Positions 7,237 through 15,928 of a DNA stretch of 64,000 nt are shown here, piece after piece (position 1 is the stretch's first letter; each line of letters starts with the position of its first letter). The translations under genes and the position numbers were made by a program. The notes beneath the pieces were generated by a model. The model was not told where the DNA came from. It saw nothing but the letters and a program-made list of their open reading frames with translations, and did no database searches. Source of the DNA: Clostridium_AW malenominatum (GTDB taxonomy: Bacteria; Bacillota; Clostridia; Clostridiales; Clostridiaceae); the NCBI RefSeq assembly GCF_039521365.1, contig NZ_BAAACF010000001.1, forward strand, positions 1,302,001-1,366,000, read 5' to 3'.

Positions 7237-8009
7237 ATTGATGCTCCTCCAAAAAATTTAATCCAAATAGTAAAGACTAAGCCACTTCCTACTGCAATGG
7301 CAACAGCTATTAAAAATGCCTCAGAGGCTCTTGAGTTGCCGGCTAAAAGGTCTCCAGCTAAAGTATCCCTTATAGCATTAGTAATGGCCAGACCGGGCAC
7401 TAAAAGCATTAAAGAGCCTATTACTATTTTATCAGTATTATCGCCTAAACCTAATGCAGTACTTAGCAAAGCAATGAAAGAGCTAACAGCTCCCCCTATA
7501 GCATTTATAAAAAAAGCATTAGTATCTATTTTCTGCAGCGTTATACTTAGCCATTTGATTATGAAACCAATTGTCAAAGAAATTAAAAAATCTTTAAAGG
7601 TTCCACCAAAAAGTAAAGTAAAGAAACCAGCGGCAATAGAAGAGGAAATCGACAAGGTTTTCTTGCTATAATTTCCACTATTGTTTATTTCTCTAAGCAT
7701 TTCTTCTGCAAAGTCAAAATCCATATGTTCTACACTTATTTTTCTTGAAAAATCATTTACCTTTGCAATTTTATCTAAGTCTACAGTTCTTTTGTTAATT
7801 CTAACTACCTTTGTTAGAACAATATCTTTGTTATCGGTAATGGACATAATGATTCCAGTGGGAGTAACAAAACTATGGGCGATTTGCACGCCGTAAGAAA
7901 TACATATTCTCCCAATGGTTTCTTCTACTCTATAGATTTCCGCTCCACTTTGAAGCATGATCTCACCTGCAAAGGTAGCCAAATGAAGTATTCTATTATA
8001 ATCCATCAT
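7233..8009 (-). CDS. Threonine/serine exporter, ThrE N-terminal-type subunit (ThrE_1 / DUF1212)
   Basis: 258 residues. The soluble N-terminal part contains the family signature LMLQSGAEIYRVEETI-like segment (here MLQSGAEIYRVEETIGRIC) and VTPTGIIMS. Several membrane helices follow from about residue 118 onward, with LMLLVPGLAITNAIRDTLAGD as the conserved pore-like loop. It forms the first half of a split ThrE exporter with the downstream gene. Two adjacent ATG codons (8009 and 8006) are possible; GGAG lies 5 and 8 bases upstream, so the second is equally likely. A TATAAT-like -10 lies upstream on the minus strand, without a clear -35. Confidence 0.9.
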   Translation of the reverse strand: MMDYNRILHLATFAGEIMLQSGAEIYRVEETIGRICISYGVQIAHSFVTPTGIIMSITDNKDIVLTKVVRINKRTVDLDKIAKVNDFSRKISVEHMDFDFAEEMLREINNSGNYSKKTLSISSSIAAGFFTLLFGGTFKDFLISLTIGFIIKWLSITLQKIDTNAFFINAIGGAVSSFIALLSTALGLGDNTDKIVIGSLMLLVPGLAITNAIRDTLAGDLLAGNSRASEAFLIAVAIAVGSGLVFTIWIKFFGGASI

Positions 8010-8216
8010 ATAAACTCCATTTCTTTTTACTAGTATTTCCTATGGTATTATAACATAGTTTCCGTGTATAATTAAATATATAGTTCAATTATAATGTTCA
8101 AAATTAATGATTTTGAAGCATAATAAGGGATTATAGATTCTAATGTATTATAAAAGTTGCTTTTTAGATAGTATTTTAATCTTATCATCATATTAGTTAA
8201 AATTATTTAAAAACTC

Positions 8217-8245
8217 TTGACAGTGTACTCATAACAATTTAATAT
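8217..8245 (+). promoter_or_regulatory. Sigma-A promoter of the rnf operon
   Basis: A consensus TTGACA at 8217-8222 and TAATAT at 8240-8245 are spaced by 17 bases. A leader of about 70 bases follows before rnfC. The rest of the 8010-8323 gap shows no open frame or structure I can name. Confidence 0.8.
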
Positions 8246-8323
8246 TGATGATGGGCGTACTATTAAATCTAGTTAGGATTTTATTAGTATTTATTGGATA
8301 AATCAATGGATTGGAGGGTCTTT

Positions 8324-9628
8324 ATGGAATTATTAACATTTAAGAATGGAGTACATCCTCCTCATGGTAAACACTACACTGAAAATAAACTTATAGAAGA
8401 GTATTTACCAAAAGGAGACGTAGTTATTCCTATGTCACAGCATATAGGATCACCTGCTGAACCTATAGTAAAAAAGGGTGACAGAGTATTAGTAGGTCAA
8501 AAAATAGGAGAAGCTAAGGGATTTATTTCTACAAATGTCCATGCTAGCGTTTCAGGTATTGTGAAAAATGTATCAGAAATTGCTTTATTTAACGGTCTTA
8601 AATCAAAGGCTGTAATTATAGAAAACGATGGACAATATGAAGAAGTAGAAGCAGTAAAAAGAGATTGGACAAAGCTATCCAATGAAGAGATTGTTAATAT
8701 TGTTAAGGAAGCTGGTATAGTTGGTATGGGGGGAGCAACATTCCCTACACATGTTAAACTTACTCCACCAGCAGACAAGAAAATTGACTCAATAATAGTC
8801 AATGCAGCAGAATGTGAGCCATATTTAACTTGTGACCACAGAATGATGCTAGAAAAGTCAAATGAAATAGTAGAAGGCTTAAAAATAGTTTTAAAGATAT
8901 TCCCAGAAGCAAAAGCTTATATAGGAATAGAAGATAACAAGCCAAATGCTATTCAAGCTATGAAAGAAGCCGTAAAAGGTGAATCAAATATCGAGGTTAA
9001 ATCAGTTAAAACTAAGTATCCACAAGGTGCTGAAAAACAGTTAATATATGCAATAACTAAGAGAGAAGTACCATCAGGAAAGCTTCCATCAGAAGTAGGT
9101 TGCGTAGTTCAAAATGTTGATACTATATATGAAATATATAACGCTGTTGTAAACGGTAAACCTTTAACTTCAAGAGTAGCTACAGTTACTGGTGATGCTA
9201 TAAAGGAACCTAAGAATATAAGATTTAAAATTGGTACTTCACTAAAAGAATTAGTTGAAGCGGCTGGAGGATTCGTTGAAGAGCCAAATAAGATTATATC
9301 CGGCGGACCAATGATGGGTATGGCGATGTACTCACTAGATGTTCCAGCAACAAAAGGTACTTCAGGAGTTCTTTGTTTAACAAAGAAAGTGTCTGAAAAT
9401 GAAGAAGAATCTAACTGTATCAACTGCGGAAAATGTTTAGAAGTATGTCCAATGGGATTAATGCCAACAAAACTAGCTTCCTCTGCAGCAGTTAGAGATT
9501 ATGATACTTTTGATAAATTAACAGGAAGAGATTGTATTGAATGTGGCTGCTGTTCATATGTATGTCCAGCGAGACGTCATTTATTACAAAGAATACGTTC
9601 TGGAAAGAAAGTAGTTTGTAAAAGATAA
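8324..9628 (+). CDS. rnfC: Rnf complex subunit C
   Basis: This 434-residue peripheral subunit takes electrons between NAD(H) and the rest of the ferredoxin:NAD+ oxidoreductase. The N-terminal FKNGVHPPHGKHYT is typical, the flavin/NADH fold contains GMGGATFPTHVKL and NAAECEPYLTCDHR, and two [4Fe-4S] motifs lie near the C-terminus (CINCGKCLEVCP and CIECGCCSYVCP). An upstream in-frame TTG at 8294 is open, but GGAGGG at 8313-8318, 5 bases before ATG 8324, and the conserved MELLTF start decide for 8324. It is the first gene of rnfCDGEAB and follows a strong promoter. Confidence 0.97.
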   Translation: MELLTFKNGVHPPHGKHYTENKLIEEYLPKGDVVIPMSQHIGSPAEPIVKKGDRVLVGQKIGEAKGFISTNVHASVSGIVKNVSEIALFNGLKSKAVIIENDGQYEEVEAVKRDWTKLSNEEIVNIVKEAGIVGMGGATFPTHVKLTPPADKKIDSIIVNAAECEPYLTCDHRMMLEKSNEIVEGLKIVLKIFPEAKAYIGIEDNKPNAIQAMKEAVKGESNIEVKSVKTKYPQGAEKQLIYAITKREVPSGKLPSEVGCVVQNVDTIYEIYNAVVNGKPLTSRVATVTGDAIKEPKNIRFKIGTSLKELVEAAGGFVEEPNKIISGGPMMGMAMYSLDVPATKGTSGVLCLTKKVSENEEESNCINCGKCLEVCPMGLMPTKLASSAAVRDYDTFDKLTGRDCIECGCCSYVCPARRHLLQRIRSGKKVVCKR

Positions 9629-9660
9629 TAAAAAACTAAGTTTAAAGAGGTGAAATTTAA

Positions 9661-10581
9661 ATGTCTCAAACAACTATGTATACTGTCTCATCATCTCCTC
9701 ATATACGTGTTAAGGAAACAACAAAATCAATAATGAGAGATGTAGTAATAGCGTTGCTACCAGCAACATTTGCATCCGTTTATTTCTTTAAATTACAGGC
9801 ATTATTAGTAATTTTAATTTCAGTTCTATCTTGTGTTGGAGCTGAGTATATTTGGCAAAAGGCCACTAAAAGAAAAGTTACTGTTGGAGATTTAAGTGCT
9901 GTGGTTACAGGTTTACTGTTAGCTTTCAACTTACCACCAGCAGTTCCACTATGGATACCAGTTGTAGGAGGATTTTTCGCTATAATCATAGCAAAACAAT
10001 TCTTCGGTGGACTTGGACAAAATATTGTTAACCCAGCTTTAGTTGCAAGAGCATTCTTACTTGCATCATGGCCAACAGCTATGACTACTTGGACTTTAGA
10101 TGGAGTAACAACAGCTACACCACTTGCAGCATTAAAAGCGGGAACACAAGCACCAGCTTTAATGGATGTATTTATAGGTAATGTTGGAGGATGTATCGGA
10201 GAAACTTCAGCGTTAGCGTTAATAATAGGTGGAGTATATTTACTAGCTAAGCGTGTAATTGATTGGAGAATTCCAGTATCCTTTATTGGAACAACTTTAG
10301 TTATTACAGCATTTGCAGGAAGAGCAGGAAACCCTTTATATGAATTATTCGCAGGTGGATTGATGTTAGGAGCTTTCTTTATGGCTACTGACTATGCAAC
10401 ATCACCAATAACACCAATAGGAAGACTTATCTTTGGTGTTGGATGTGGAGTTATAACTTCTGTTATACGTATACTTGGTGGATATCCTGAAGGAGTATCC
10501 TACTCAATATTAATTATGAACCTGTTTGTTCCACTAATTGAAAGATGGACAACTCCAAAAATATTTGGGAAGGTGAAATAA
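9661..10581 (+). CDS. rnfD: Rnf complex subunit D
   Basis: This 306-residue integral membrane subunit, related to NqrB, has about eight to ten helices and takes part in the ion-coupled electron path. RnfD carries a covalently bound FMN on a threonine; the candidate is in DGVTTATPLAALK near residues 148-160. The start PHIRVKETTKSIMRDV and LLAFNLPPAVPLWIPVVG are family-typical. The ATG follows AGAGGTGAAATTTA. The stop codon overlaps the rnfG ATG by one base (TAATG), so the two are translationally coupled. The flavin is presumably attached by the ApbE encoded 4 kb downstream. Confidence 0.95.
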   Translation: MSQTTMYTVSSSPHIRVKETTKSIMRDVVIALLPATFASVYFFKLQALLVILISVLSCVGAEYIWQKATKRKVTVGDLSAVVTGLLLAFNLPPAVPLWIPVVGGFFAIIIAKQFFGGLGQNIVNPALVARAFLLASWPTAMTTWTLDGVTTATPLAALKAGTQAPALMDVFIGNVGGCIGETSALALIIGGVYLLAKRVIDWRIPVSFIGTTLVITAFAGRAGNPLYELFAGGLMLGAFFMATDYATSPITPIGRLIFGVGCGVITSVIRILGGYPEGVSYSILIMNLFVPLIERWTTPKIFGKVK

Positions 10582-11162
10582 TGAATAAGGAATCCGGTGT
10601 ACGTTTAAGCGTTAGATTAGGATTAATATTGTTAACAATAGCAGCTGTTTGTGGCTTGCTTTTAGGTTGGGTTAGCGGAATTACAAAAGATCCTATTGCA
10701 ATTCAACAGAAAAAGACTCTAGATGAAGCTAATATGGCTATATTGCCAATAGCAAAAGAATTTATTGTTAGAGAAGATATAAAAGGTGAAGGCATTGTTT
10801 TAGAGGTTACTGAAGGAAAAGATGGATCAGAAGTTAAAGGATATACTATAAAAGTTGCTCCAAAGGGATATGCAGGTGCTATCGATATGATAGTTGGTAT
10901 ATCAGGTGAAGGAAAAGTAACAGGTATAAAAATATTAAATCATTCTGAAACTCCAGGTCTTGGAGCAAAAGCAACAGACCTAGCCTTCTATGGCCAGTAT
11001 AAAGATAAACCGGCTAAGGAATTAGAAGTTGTAAAAGGCTCAGCATCAGCAGATAATCAAATTTCTGCAATAACAGGTGCTACCATAACTTCAAAAGCTG
11101 TTACAGTTGGAGTTAATGAAGCTATTAACTTTTACAACTCCAAATTGAAGGGAGGAAATTAA
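10581..11162 (+). CDS. rnfG: Rnf complex subunit G
   Basis: The 193-residue protein has one N-terminal membrane helix (about residues 8-30) and an extracytoplasmic FMN-binding domain. The flavinylation motif TGATIT near residues 165-170 follows the S/T-G-A-T-x-T rule for covalent FMN attachment by ApbE. HSETPGLGAKATD is the conserved middle signature. The frame is open back to 10545, but ATG 10581 behind AAGGTGAAATA gives the normal N-terminus and overlaps the rnfD stop by one base. It transfers electrons within the Rnf complex. Confidence 0.95.
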   Translation: MNKESGVRLSVRLGLILLTIAAVCGLLLGWVSGITKDPIAIQQKKTLDEANMAILPIAKEFIVREDIKGEGIVLEVTEGKDGSEVKGYTIKVAPKGYAGAIDMIVGISGEGKVTGIKILNHSETPGLGAKATDLAFYGQYKDKPAKELEVVKGSASADNQISAITGATITSKAVTVGVNEAINFYNSKLKGGN

Positions 11163-11164
11163 TA

Positions 11165-11773
11165 ATGTCAGTAATTACTGAAAGAATATATAATGGTGTA
11201 ATTAAAGAAAATGCAACTTTCGTACAAGTACTTGGAATGTGTCCAACTCTTGCTGTTACTACCAGTGCTATAAACGGTATAGGAATGGGATTATCAGCAA
11301 CAGTTGTATTAATTGGTTCTAACGTACTAATTTCACTACTTAAAAAAGTAATACCGGACGAAATACGTATACCAGCATATATAACAATAATTGCATCACT
11401 GGTTACAGTGTTAGAATTTATGCTTAAGGCTTATTTACCTGCTTTAAACAAAGCATTAGGTATATTTATACCTCTTATAGTTGTTAACTGTATCATACTA
11501 GGAAGAGCGGAAGCTTATGCAAATAAGAATAATGTATTTGCATCTATGTGGGATGCTATTGGACAAGGATTGGGATTTACTGTGTCCTTAGGAATTTTAG
11601 GAATTATAAGAGAAATAATAGGAACTGGTAAGGTTTTTGGAATACAGGTTACTCCTGATGCATACCAGCCAGCATTAATAATGATACTAGCACCAGGTGG
11701 TTTCTTTACACTAGGTATTTTAATGGCTATCTTAAATGCTAGAAAATTAAAGAAAGCTAAAGCAAGCAAATAG
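11165..11773 (+). CDS. rnfE: Rnf complex subunit E
   Basis: This 202-residue membrane subunit of the RnfA/RnfE pair, homologous to NqrD/NqrE, has six predicted helices. Conserved pieces are FVQVLGMCPTLAVTTSAING (Cys in the first helix region), VNCIILGRAEAYA and PGGFFTLGILMAILN. Each of RnfA and RnfE contributes ligands of a membrane-embedded iron-sulfur centre, the cysteines here lying in GMCP and VNCI. The ATG follows AGGGAGGAAATTAATA, 2 bases after the rnfG stop. It is part of rnfCDGEAB. Confidence 0.95.
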   Translation: MSVITERIYNGVIKENATFVQVLGMCPTLAVTTSAINGIGMGLSATVVLIGSNVLISLLKKVIPDEIRIPAYITIIASLVTVLEFMLKAYLPALNKALGIFIPLIVVNCIILGRAEAYANKNNVFASMWDAIGQGLGFTVSLGILGIIREIIGTGKVFGIQVTPDAYQPALIMILAPGGFFTLGILMAILNARKLKKAKASK

Positions 11774-11819
11774 CTTGAAAATGCCTTAGTTAAAAAAAGA
11801 AAGGTGGATAAAGGAAAAA

Positions 11820-12395
11820 ATGAAGATTTTTACTATATTTTTAAGTGCTCTATTAGTTAACAACTTCGTTTTATCAAGATTCCTTGGAATATGTCCATTC
11901 CTTGGAGTTTCTAAAAAAGTTGAAACTGCAACAGGTATGGGAGCAGCGGTTACTTTCGTTATGGCCCTTGCTTCATTAATGACTTACTTAGTTGAAACAT
12001 TTATATTAATACCTTTAAAGATTGAATACTTATCAACCCTAGCGTTTATACTAGTTATAGCGTCTCTAGTTCAGTTCGTTGAAATGGTTATTAAAAAGGT
12101 AAGTCCAGACTTATATAAAGCTCTTGGTATTTACTTGCCACTTATAACAACTAACTGTGCAGTTCTTGGGGTTGCAGTTATAAATAGTAATGAAAAGTAT
12201 GGTTTAATAGAATCCGTTGTAAATGCAACAGGTGCTGCGTTAGGATTTACCCTTGCACTTGTGCTACTAGCGGGAATTAGAGAAAAATTAGAGACAAATG
12301 AGTATATTCCAGAAGCAATAAAAGGCTTACCACTAAGCTTGGTAACTGCAGGATTAATGGCAATAGCTTTCCTTGGCTTCCAGGGCTTAATTTAG
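11820..12395 (+). CDS. rnfA: Rnf complex subunit A
   Basis: This 191-residue, six-helix membrane protein is paralogous to RnfE in inverted topology. The first helix VNNFVLSRFLGICPFLGVSK and TTNCAVLGVAV carry the two conserved cysteines that, with those of RnfE, hold a [2Fe-2S] centre inside the membrane. The ATG follows AAGGTGGATAAAGGAAAAA. The 46-base gap after rnfE contains no terminator, so the operon continues to rnfB. Confidence 0.96.
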   Translation: MKIFTIFLSALLVNNFVLSRFLGICPFLGVSKKVETATGMGAAVTFVMALASLMTYLVETFILIPLKIEYLSTLAFILVIASLVQFVEMVIKKVSPDLYKALGIYLPLITTNCAVLGVAVINSNEKYGLIESVVNATGAALGFTLALVLLAGIREKLETNEYIPEAIKGLPLSLVTAGLMAIAFLGFQGLI

Positions 12396-12410
12396 GTAGG
12401 AGGTGTAAGC

Positions 12411-13235
12411 ATGGATTTATTATATCCAGTTTTAAGTTTAGGCGGATTAGGAGTAGTATTCGGTTTATTATTAGGATATGCATCAAAGAAGTTCGCAGTA
12501 GAAGTTGACCCAAGAATTCCTCTAGTAAGAGCGGCCTTACCAGGAGCTAACTGTGGTGGATGTGGATTTGCAGGTTGTGATGCTTTTGCAGATGCAGTTG
12601 TAAATGGAGCTGCGAAAGTTGATGGATGTCCAGTTGGAGGAGCAGGTTGTGCAGCCCAAGTAGCTGAAATTATGGGTATCACAGCAGATACTTCAGAACC
12701 TAAAAAAGCTTATGTTAAATGTAATGGAAATTGTAATAGTGCTAAAGAAAAATATCAATATTATGGAGCAATGACATGTATTGATGCTGCAAATATACCA
12801 GGAGAAGGTTCAAAGCAATGTACTTATGGTTGTTTAGGACTTGGAACTTGTGTAGCAGCCTGTCCGTTCAATGCTATAGAAATAGTAGATGGAGTAGCTG
12901 TAATAGATGAAGAAACATGTACAGGATGTACTCAGTGTGTAGCTGTGTGTCCTAAGAGTGTTATTGAAATGACTCCAGTATCAAAGAAGGTTCGTGTTGC
13001 ATGTAATTCACGTGAAAAGGGACTAGCAGTTAAGAATGCTTGTTCAGTTGGATGTATTGCATGTACAATATGTGTTAAAAACTGTCCAGAACAAGCTATA
13101 ACAATGATAGGAGATTTAGCTACAATTGACTACGATAAATGTACTCAATGTAATATATGTGTAACTAAATGTCCAACTAAGGCTATAGTTAATTTAAATG
13201 GAAAAGTAGAAGTTAAAGAAGCTGTAAATAATTAA
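12411..13235 (+). CDS. rnfB: Rnf complex subunit B (ferredoxin-type electron input)
   Basis: The 274-residue subunit accepts electrons from reduced ferredoxin. One N-terminal membrane helix (residues 4-22) is followed by the four-cysteine Fe-S domain with GANCGGCGFAGCDAFAD, then further cysteine clusters CTYGCLGLGTCVAACP, CTGCTQCVAVCP, CIACTICVKNCP and CTQCNICVTKCP. This polyferredoxin character is usual for clostridial RnfB. The ATG follows TAGGAGGTG. It is the last gene of the operon, closed by a strong bidirectional terminator. Rnf couples ferredoxin oxidation by NAD+ to ion export and so supplies the membrane gradient of the anaerobe. Confidence 0.97.
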   Translation: MDLLYPVLSLGGLGVVFGLLLGYASKKFAVEVDPRIPLVRAALPGANCGGCGFAGCDAFADAVVNGAAKVDGCPVGGAGCAAQVAEIMGITADTSEPKKAYVKCNGNCNSAKEKYQYYGAMTCIDAANIPGEGSKQCTYGCLGLGTCVAACPFNAIEIVDGVAVIDEETCTGCTQCVAVCPKSVIEMTPVSKKVRVACNSREKGLAVKNACSVGCIACTICVKNCPEQAITMIGDLATIDYDKCTQCNICVTKCPTKAIVNLNGKVEVKEAVNN

Positions 13236-13236
13236 T

Positions 13237-13268
13237 AAAAAAGCGTGGATTTTCATCCACGCTTTTTT
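13237..13268. terminator. Strong bidirectional terminator after rnfB
   Basis: A near-perfect stem (AAAAAAGCGTGGAT with ATCCACGCTTTTTT) with a TTTC loop ends both the rnf operon and the convergent apbE set. Confidence 0.92.
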
Positions 13269-13273
13269 AATGT

Positions 13274-13804
13274 TTAATCTAACTCTTTAAGACCATTAAT
13301 TAAAGGAACTTTCTTCATATGATTATATAAGTAGTTTGTAGTAACTCCAATGAAATATCCAGTAATCACACCGGAGACCATTAATACTGGTAAGTACAAA
13401 TATACTCTGAAATCTTGAACTATTAGAGAAGCTATTAATAACTGACCTATGTTATGAAATACTGCGCCACATACACTTATGGTCCAGATACTTAAGCTCT
13501 CTTTAAAGCTTTTGTATAGAATGATCATTATTAGGTTACTTAATAACCCACCAGCTATACTATAGAGGAAGGAAGACATACTTCCTCCTAAAAATGAGCC
13601 TAATATGGTTCTTAAAAACATTATAAGCAAAGCTTCTTTACCACCTATCACAAGAAGTGCAAAGAGGGAAATGGAGTTTGCTAGTCCAAGTTTAATGCCA
13701 GGTACTCCTGGAAGTAATACCGGTAGTTGTGCTTCAATAATATATATTATTAAAGCAATGCTTACTAACATACTTAAAAAGACTAACTTTTTTATATTTT
13801 TCAT
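13274..13804 (-). CDS. Gx transporter family / heptaprenyl diphosphate synthase component I-like membrane protein
   Basis: The 176-residue protein has five to six hydrophobic segments. The motifs VPGIKLGLANSISLFAL and FLRTILGSFLGGSMSSFLYS match the family annotated as Gx transporter or heptaprenyl diphosphate synthase component I (Hpre_diP_synt_I). Despite the name, members look like ECF-type S components rather than soluble synthases. It is the last gene of the minus-strand set apbE, NusG II, Gx next to rnf. This linkage recurs in genomes with flavinylated redox complexes, so a role in supplying or anchoring a redox lipid or cofactor is possible but unproven. Confidence 0.8.
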   Translation of the reverse strand: MKNIKKLVFLSMLVSIALIIYIIEAQLPVLLPGVPGIKLGLANSISLFALLVIGGKEALLIMFLRTILGSFLGGSMSSFLYSIAGGLLSNLIMIILYKSFKESLSIWTISVCGAVFHNIGQLLIASLIVQDFRVYLYLPVLMVSGVITGYFIGVTTNYLYNHMKKVPLINGLKELD

Positions 13805-13827
13805 TAAATCACCTATAAAATTATATT

Positions 13828-14217
13828 TTAATAAGTTGTAGAATCAACTTCACTATTAACATCTTCTCCTTCAATGGCAATTATAAGTTTATTTGGAAGA
13901 CAAACTACAGTATCTCCAGGCTTAGAAATTGCACCTGTTTTAACACAAATTTGATCTGGACAGTCTGCCTCCGATATATAAATAGCATCTTTTTTTATAA
14001 TAATTTTATTGTAATGCTTATCTTCTGTTGACACTATTAATTCTTCATTTTCTTTTAACTTAGTTAAATTAATTCTTTTAATAACCTTTCCATTCTCCTT
14101 AATTACTGCTATTTTATCTTTTCCATTGATGAGGTTTTTATAAAAGTAACTACCTAAAAATCCACCAAGGGTAATAATTAAGATAAATAAAAAAATTATC
14201 TTATCACCTTTCTTCAT
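13828..14217 (-). CDS. NusG domain II-containing membrane-anchored protein
   Basis: The 129-residue protein has one N-terminal membrane helix (about residues 7-26) and an extracytoplasmic NusG domain II-like beta-barrel. The segment EADCPDQICVKTG holds two conserved cysteines typical of this standalone NusG_II family, and DTVVCLPNKLIIAIEG follows. It is not a transcription factor: the KOW-like fold is outside the cell. The ATG overlaps the end of apbE by 14 bases, so translation is coupled to the flavin transferase. Its repeated company with ApbE and Rnf suggests a helper of the flavinylation or redox system; the exact function is unknown. Confidence 0.85.
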   Translation of the reverse strand: MKKGDKIIFLFILIITLGGFLGSYFYKNLINGKDKIAVIKENGKVIKRINLTKLKENEELIVSTEDKHYNKIIIKKDAIYISEADCPDQICVKTGAISKPGDTVVCLPNKLIIAIEGEDVNSEVDSTTY

Positions 14218-15241
14218 AAATATACTCCTTATTTGTTATTGTAAAAGAATCCTTAATACCTGAAGAGGTATAAACTTTTTTATCTTTAGTAATAAAGATG
14301 GCGTCCACTCCTTTTAGGCCTTCTATTAATTTCATACCTTTATCTAATCCTAGCACAAAAATAGAAGTAGATAAAGCGTCACCGTCAATGGAGTTTTCAG
14401 ATATAATAGTGGTACCCATTAGTTCGTTTTCAGATGGATAACCTGTTTTGGTATCTAATATATGATGATATTTAATTCCATCCTTTACAAAGAATCTTTC
14501 ATAGTTTCCAGAACTAACTATGGATTTATTTGAAACTTTTAAAACCCCAAAATAATCACCACGAGTATTTAATGGGTCTTGAACTCCAATGTTCCAAGGG
14601 GTTCCGTCGGACTTATCTCCAAGGGTAACTACATTTCCACCTAAGTTAATAAATGCGGTTTTAATACCTTCCTTTATTAAGGTTTCCTTTACTTCATCAG
14701 CAGCGTATCCTTTTGCTATAGCACCCAAATCAATTTTTTGAGATTTTCTTTTTAATTTAACTAACTTTTTGGAATCGTCAAATTCTATATCTTTATAATT
14801 AATTAAATTGAGATTTTCTTTAATTTCCTTAGGAGTTGGAACTTTAGCTTTTTCTGTTCCAATGGCCCAAAGATTAACTAACGGTCCAACGGTTATATCC
14901 AAAGCTCCTTCAGATAACTCTGAGTAATATAAGGCTTTTTTTATAACCTTATAAGTATGATCATTAACTTCTACGAAGTCTTTTCCAGCATTATTATTTA
15001 TTTTTGAAACATCACTGGCAGGTTTAGTAGTTGACATTAAATCATCTATATTAGATATGACGTCCATAGCCTTCGTAGCAGCGCTGTCAGCATTTTTTCC
15101 ATATACTTTTAACTGTACTATTGTGCCTAATAGATAATTTTCCCGTGTAACAGAGGGTTCTTCCTTCTTCATCTGTTTACCACAAGAGGTAGTTATTAAA
15201 CAAATACCTAAAATAATTGCTAAAATACTTTTGTTCTTCAT
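14204..15241 (-). CDS. apbE: FAD:protein FMN transferase lipoprotein
   Basis: The 345-residue lipoprotein has the signal peptide AIILGICLITTSC, with lipidated Cys20. The ApbE catalytic region includes GTIVQLKVYG, LGAIAKGYAADEV, FINLGGNVVTLGD, the metal site region GDALSTSIFVLG and HHILDTKTGYPS. It attaches FMN from FAD through a phosphoester to threonine in S/T-GAT-x-T motifs of extracytoplasmic proteins. RnfG (TGATIT) and RnfD from the convergent operon are the obvious substrates. The ATG follows GAGGTGAAGGCAA. It is the first gene of a three-gene set reading toward rnf. Confidence 0.95.
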   Translation of the reverse strand: MKNKSILAIILGICLITTSCGKQMKKEEPSVTRENYLLGTIVQLKVYGKNADSAATKAMDVISNIDDLMSTTKPASDVSKINNNAGKDFVEVNDHTYKVIKKALYYSELSEGALDITVGPLVNLWAIGTEKAKVPTPKEIKENLNLINYKDIEFDDSKKLVKLKRKSQKIDLGAIAKGYAADEVKETLIKEGIKTAFINLGGNVVTLGDKSDGTPWNIGVQDPLNTRGDYFGVLKVSNKSIVSSGNYERFFVKDGIKYHHILDTKTGYPSENELMGTTIISENSIDGDALSTSIFVLGLDKGMKLIEGLKGVDAIFITKDKKVYTSSGIKDSFTITNKEYIYEER

Positions 15242-15409
15242 TTGCCTTCACCTCATGTATACTTATATATTGGAATGTTAAACATTATTATTATAACACA
15301 ATAAATTTGTTATTAAATATTAATAAAAATAATTTTATTATTTTTTACTAGCCTTTAAAAGTATTAGGTTATATAATATTAATAGTTAAGGGTCATTTTG
15401 GAGGGTAAT

Positions 15410-15919
15410 ATGAAGGAAAAATTATTGTATGATGGATGGCTTAAGCTTTACAAGAAAAAAGTAGGGGATAGAGAGTATGAGATAGTTCAAAATCACAATG
15501 CTGTATCTGCATTAATAGTTAATGAGCTTAACGAAATACTTTTAGTTAGGCAGTTTAGACCTGCAATAATGAAAGAAACCTTTGAGATACCAGCGGGTAT
15601 TATGGATATTGAAGAGGAAAATATTGAAGATTGTTTAATAAGAGAGTTATGGGAAGAAACAGCATTAAAAGTAGATAAAGAGTATATGTCAAAAATTATT
15701 AGCTATAAACCTATATTAGGCTTTAGCGCTAGTACAATGCACTTGTTTAAGGTAGATGTATTAAAAAATTCTTTTAACTCATGTAATATAAAAGATGAGG
15801 ATGTTTTAGATGGAAAATGGTTTACCCTTTTAGAAATAGAGGAGTTAATTAACAAAGAGACCATTGTAGATGATAAGACTATTATGGCATTTTATTATTA
15901 CAAAAGTGAAGTTAAGTAA
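15410..15919 (+). CDS. Nudix hydrolase (ADP-ribose pyrophosphatase type)
   Basis: The 169-residue protein resembles the NudF/ADP-ribose pyrophosphatase group, which cleaves ADP-ribose to AMP and ribose 5-phosphate. The Nudix box runs from GIMDIEEENIEDC to RELWEETAL. Compared with GX5EX7REUXEEXGU it has one extra residue before the central Glu and Ala in place of the second Gly, but the catalytic REXXEE core is intact. The frame is open to a TTG at 15398, but ATG 15410 behind GGAGGG is the better start. The stop is 9 bases before ppaX, so the two are probably one operon. Confidence 0.88.
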   Translation: MKEKLLYDGWLKLYKKKVGDREYEIVQNHNAVSALIVNELNEILLVRQFRPAIMKETFEIPAGIMDIEEENIEDCLIRELWEETALKVDKEYMSKIISYKPILGFSASTMHLFKVDVLKNSFNSCNIKDEDVLDGKWFTLLEIEELINKETIVDDKTIMAFYYYKSEVK

Positions 15920-15928
15920 GGAGGAGCA

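Noticed and set aside
7297..7671. Open frame on the plus strand inside the minus-strand ThrE gene
   Set aside because: Antisense to clear membrane-protein coding sequence, with no binding site and no family resemblance.
10545..10580. Upstream extension of rnfG (12 extra codons)
   Set aside because: The frame is open but lies within rnfD codons without a binding site; ATG 10581 gives the normal N-terminus and a TAATG overlap.
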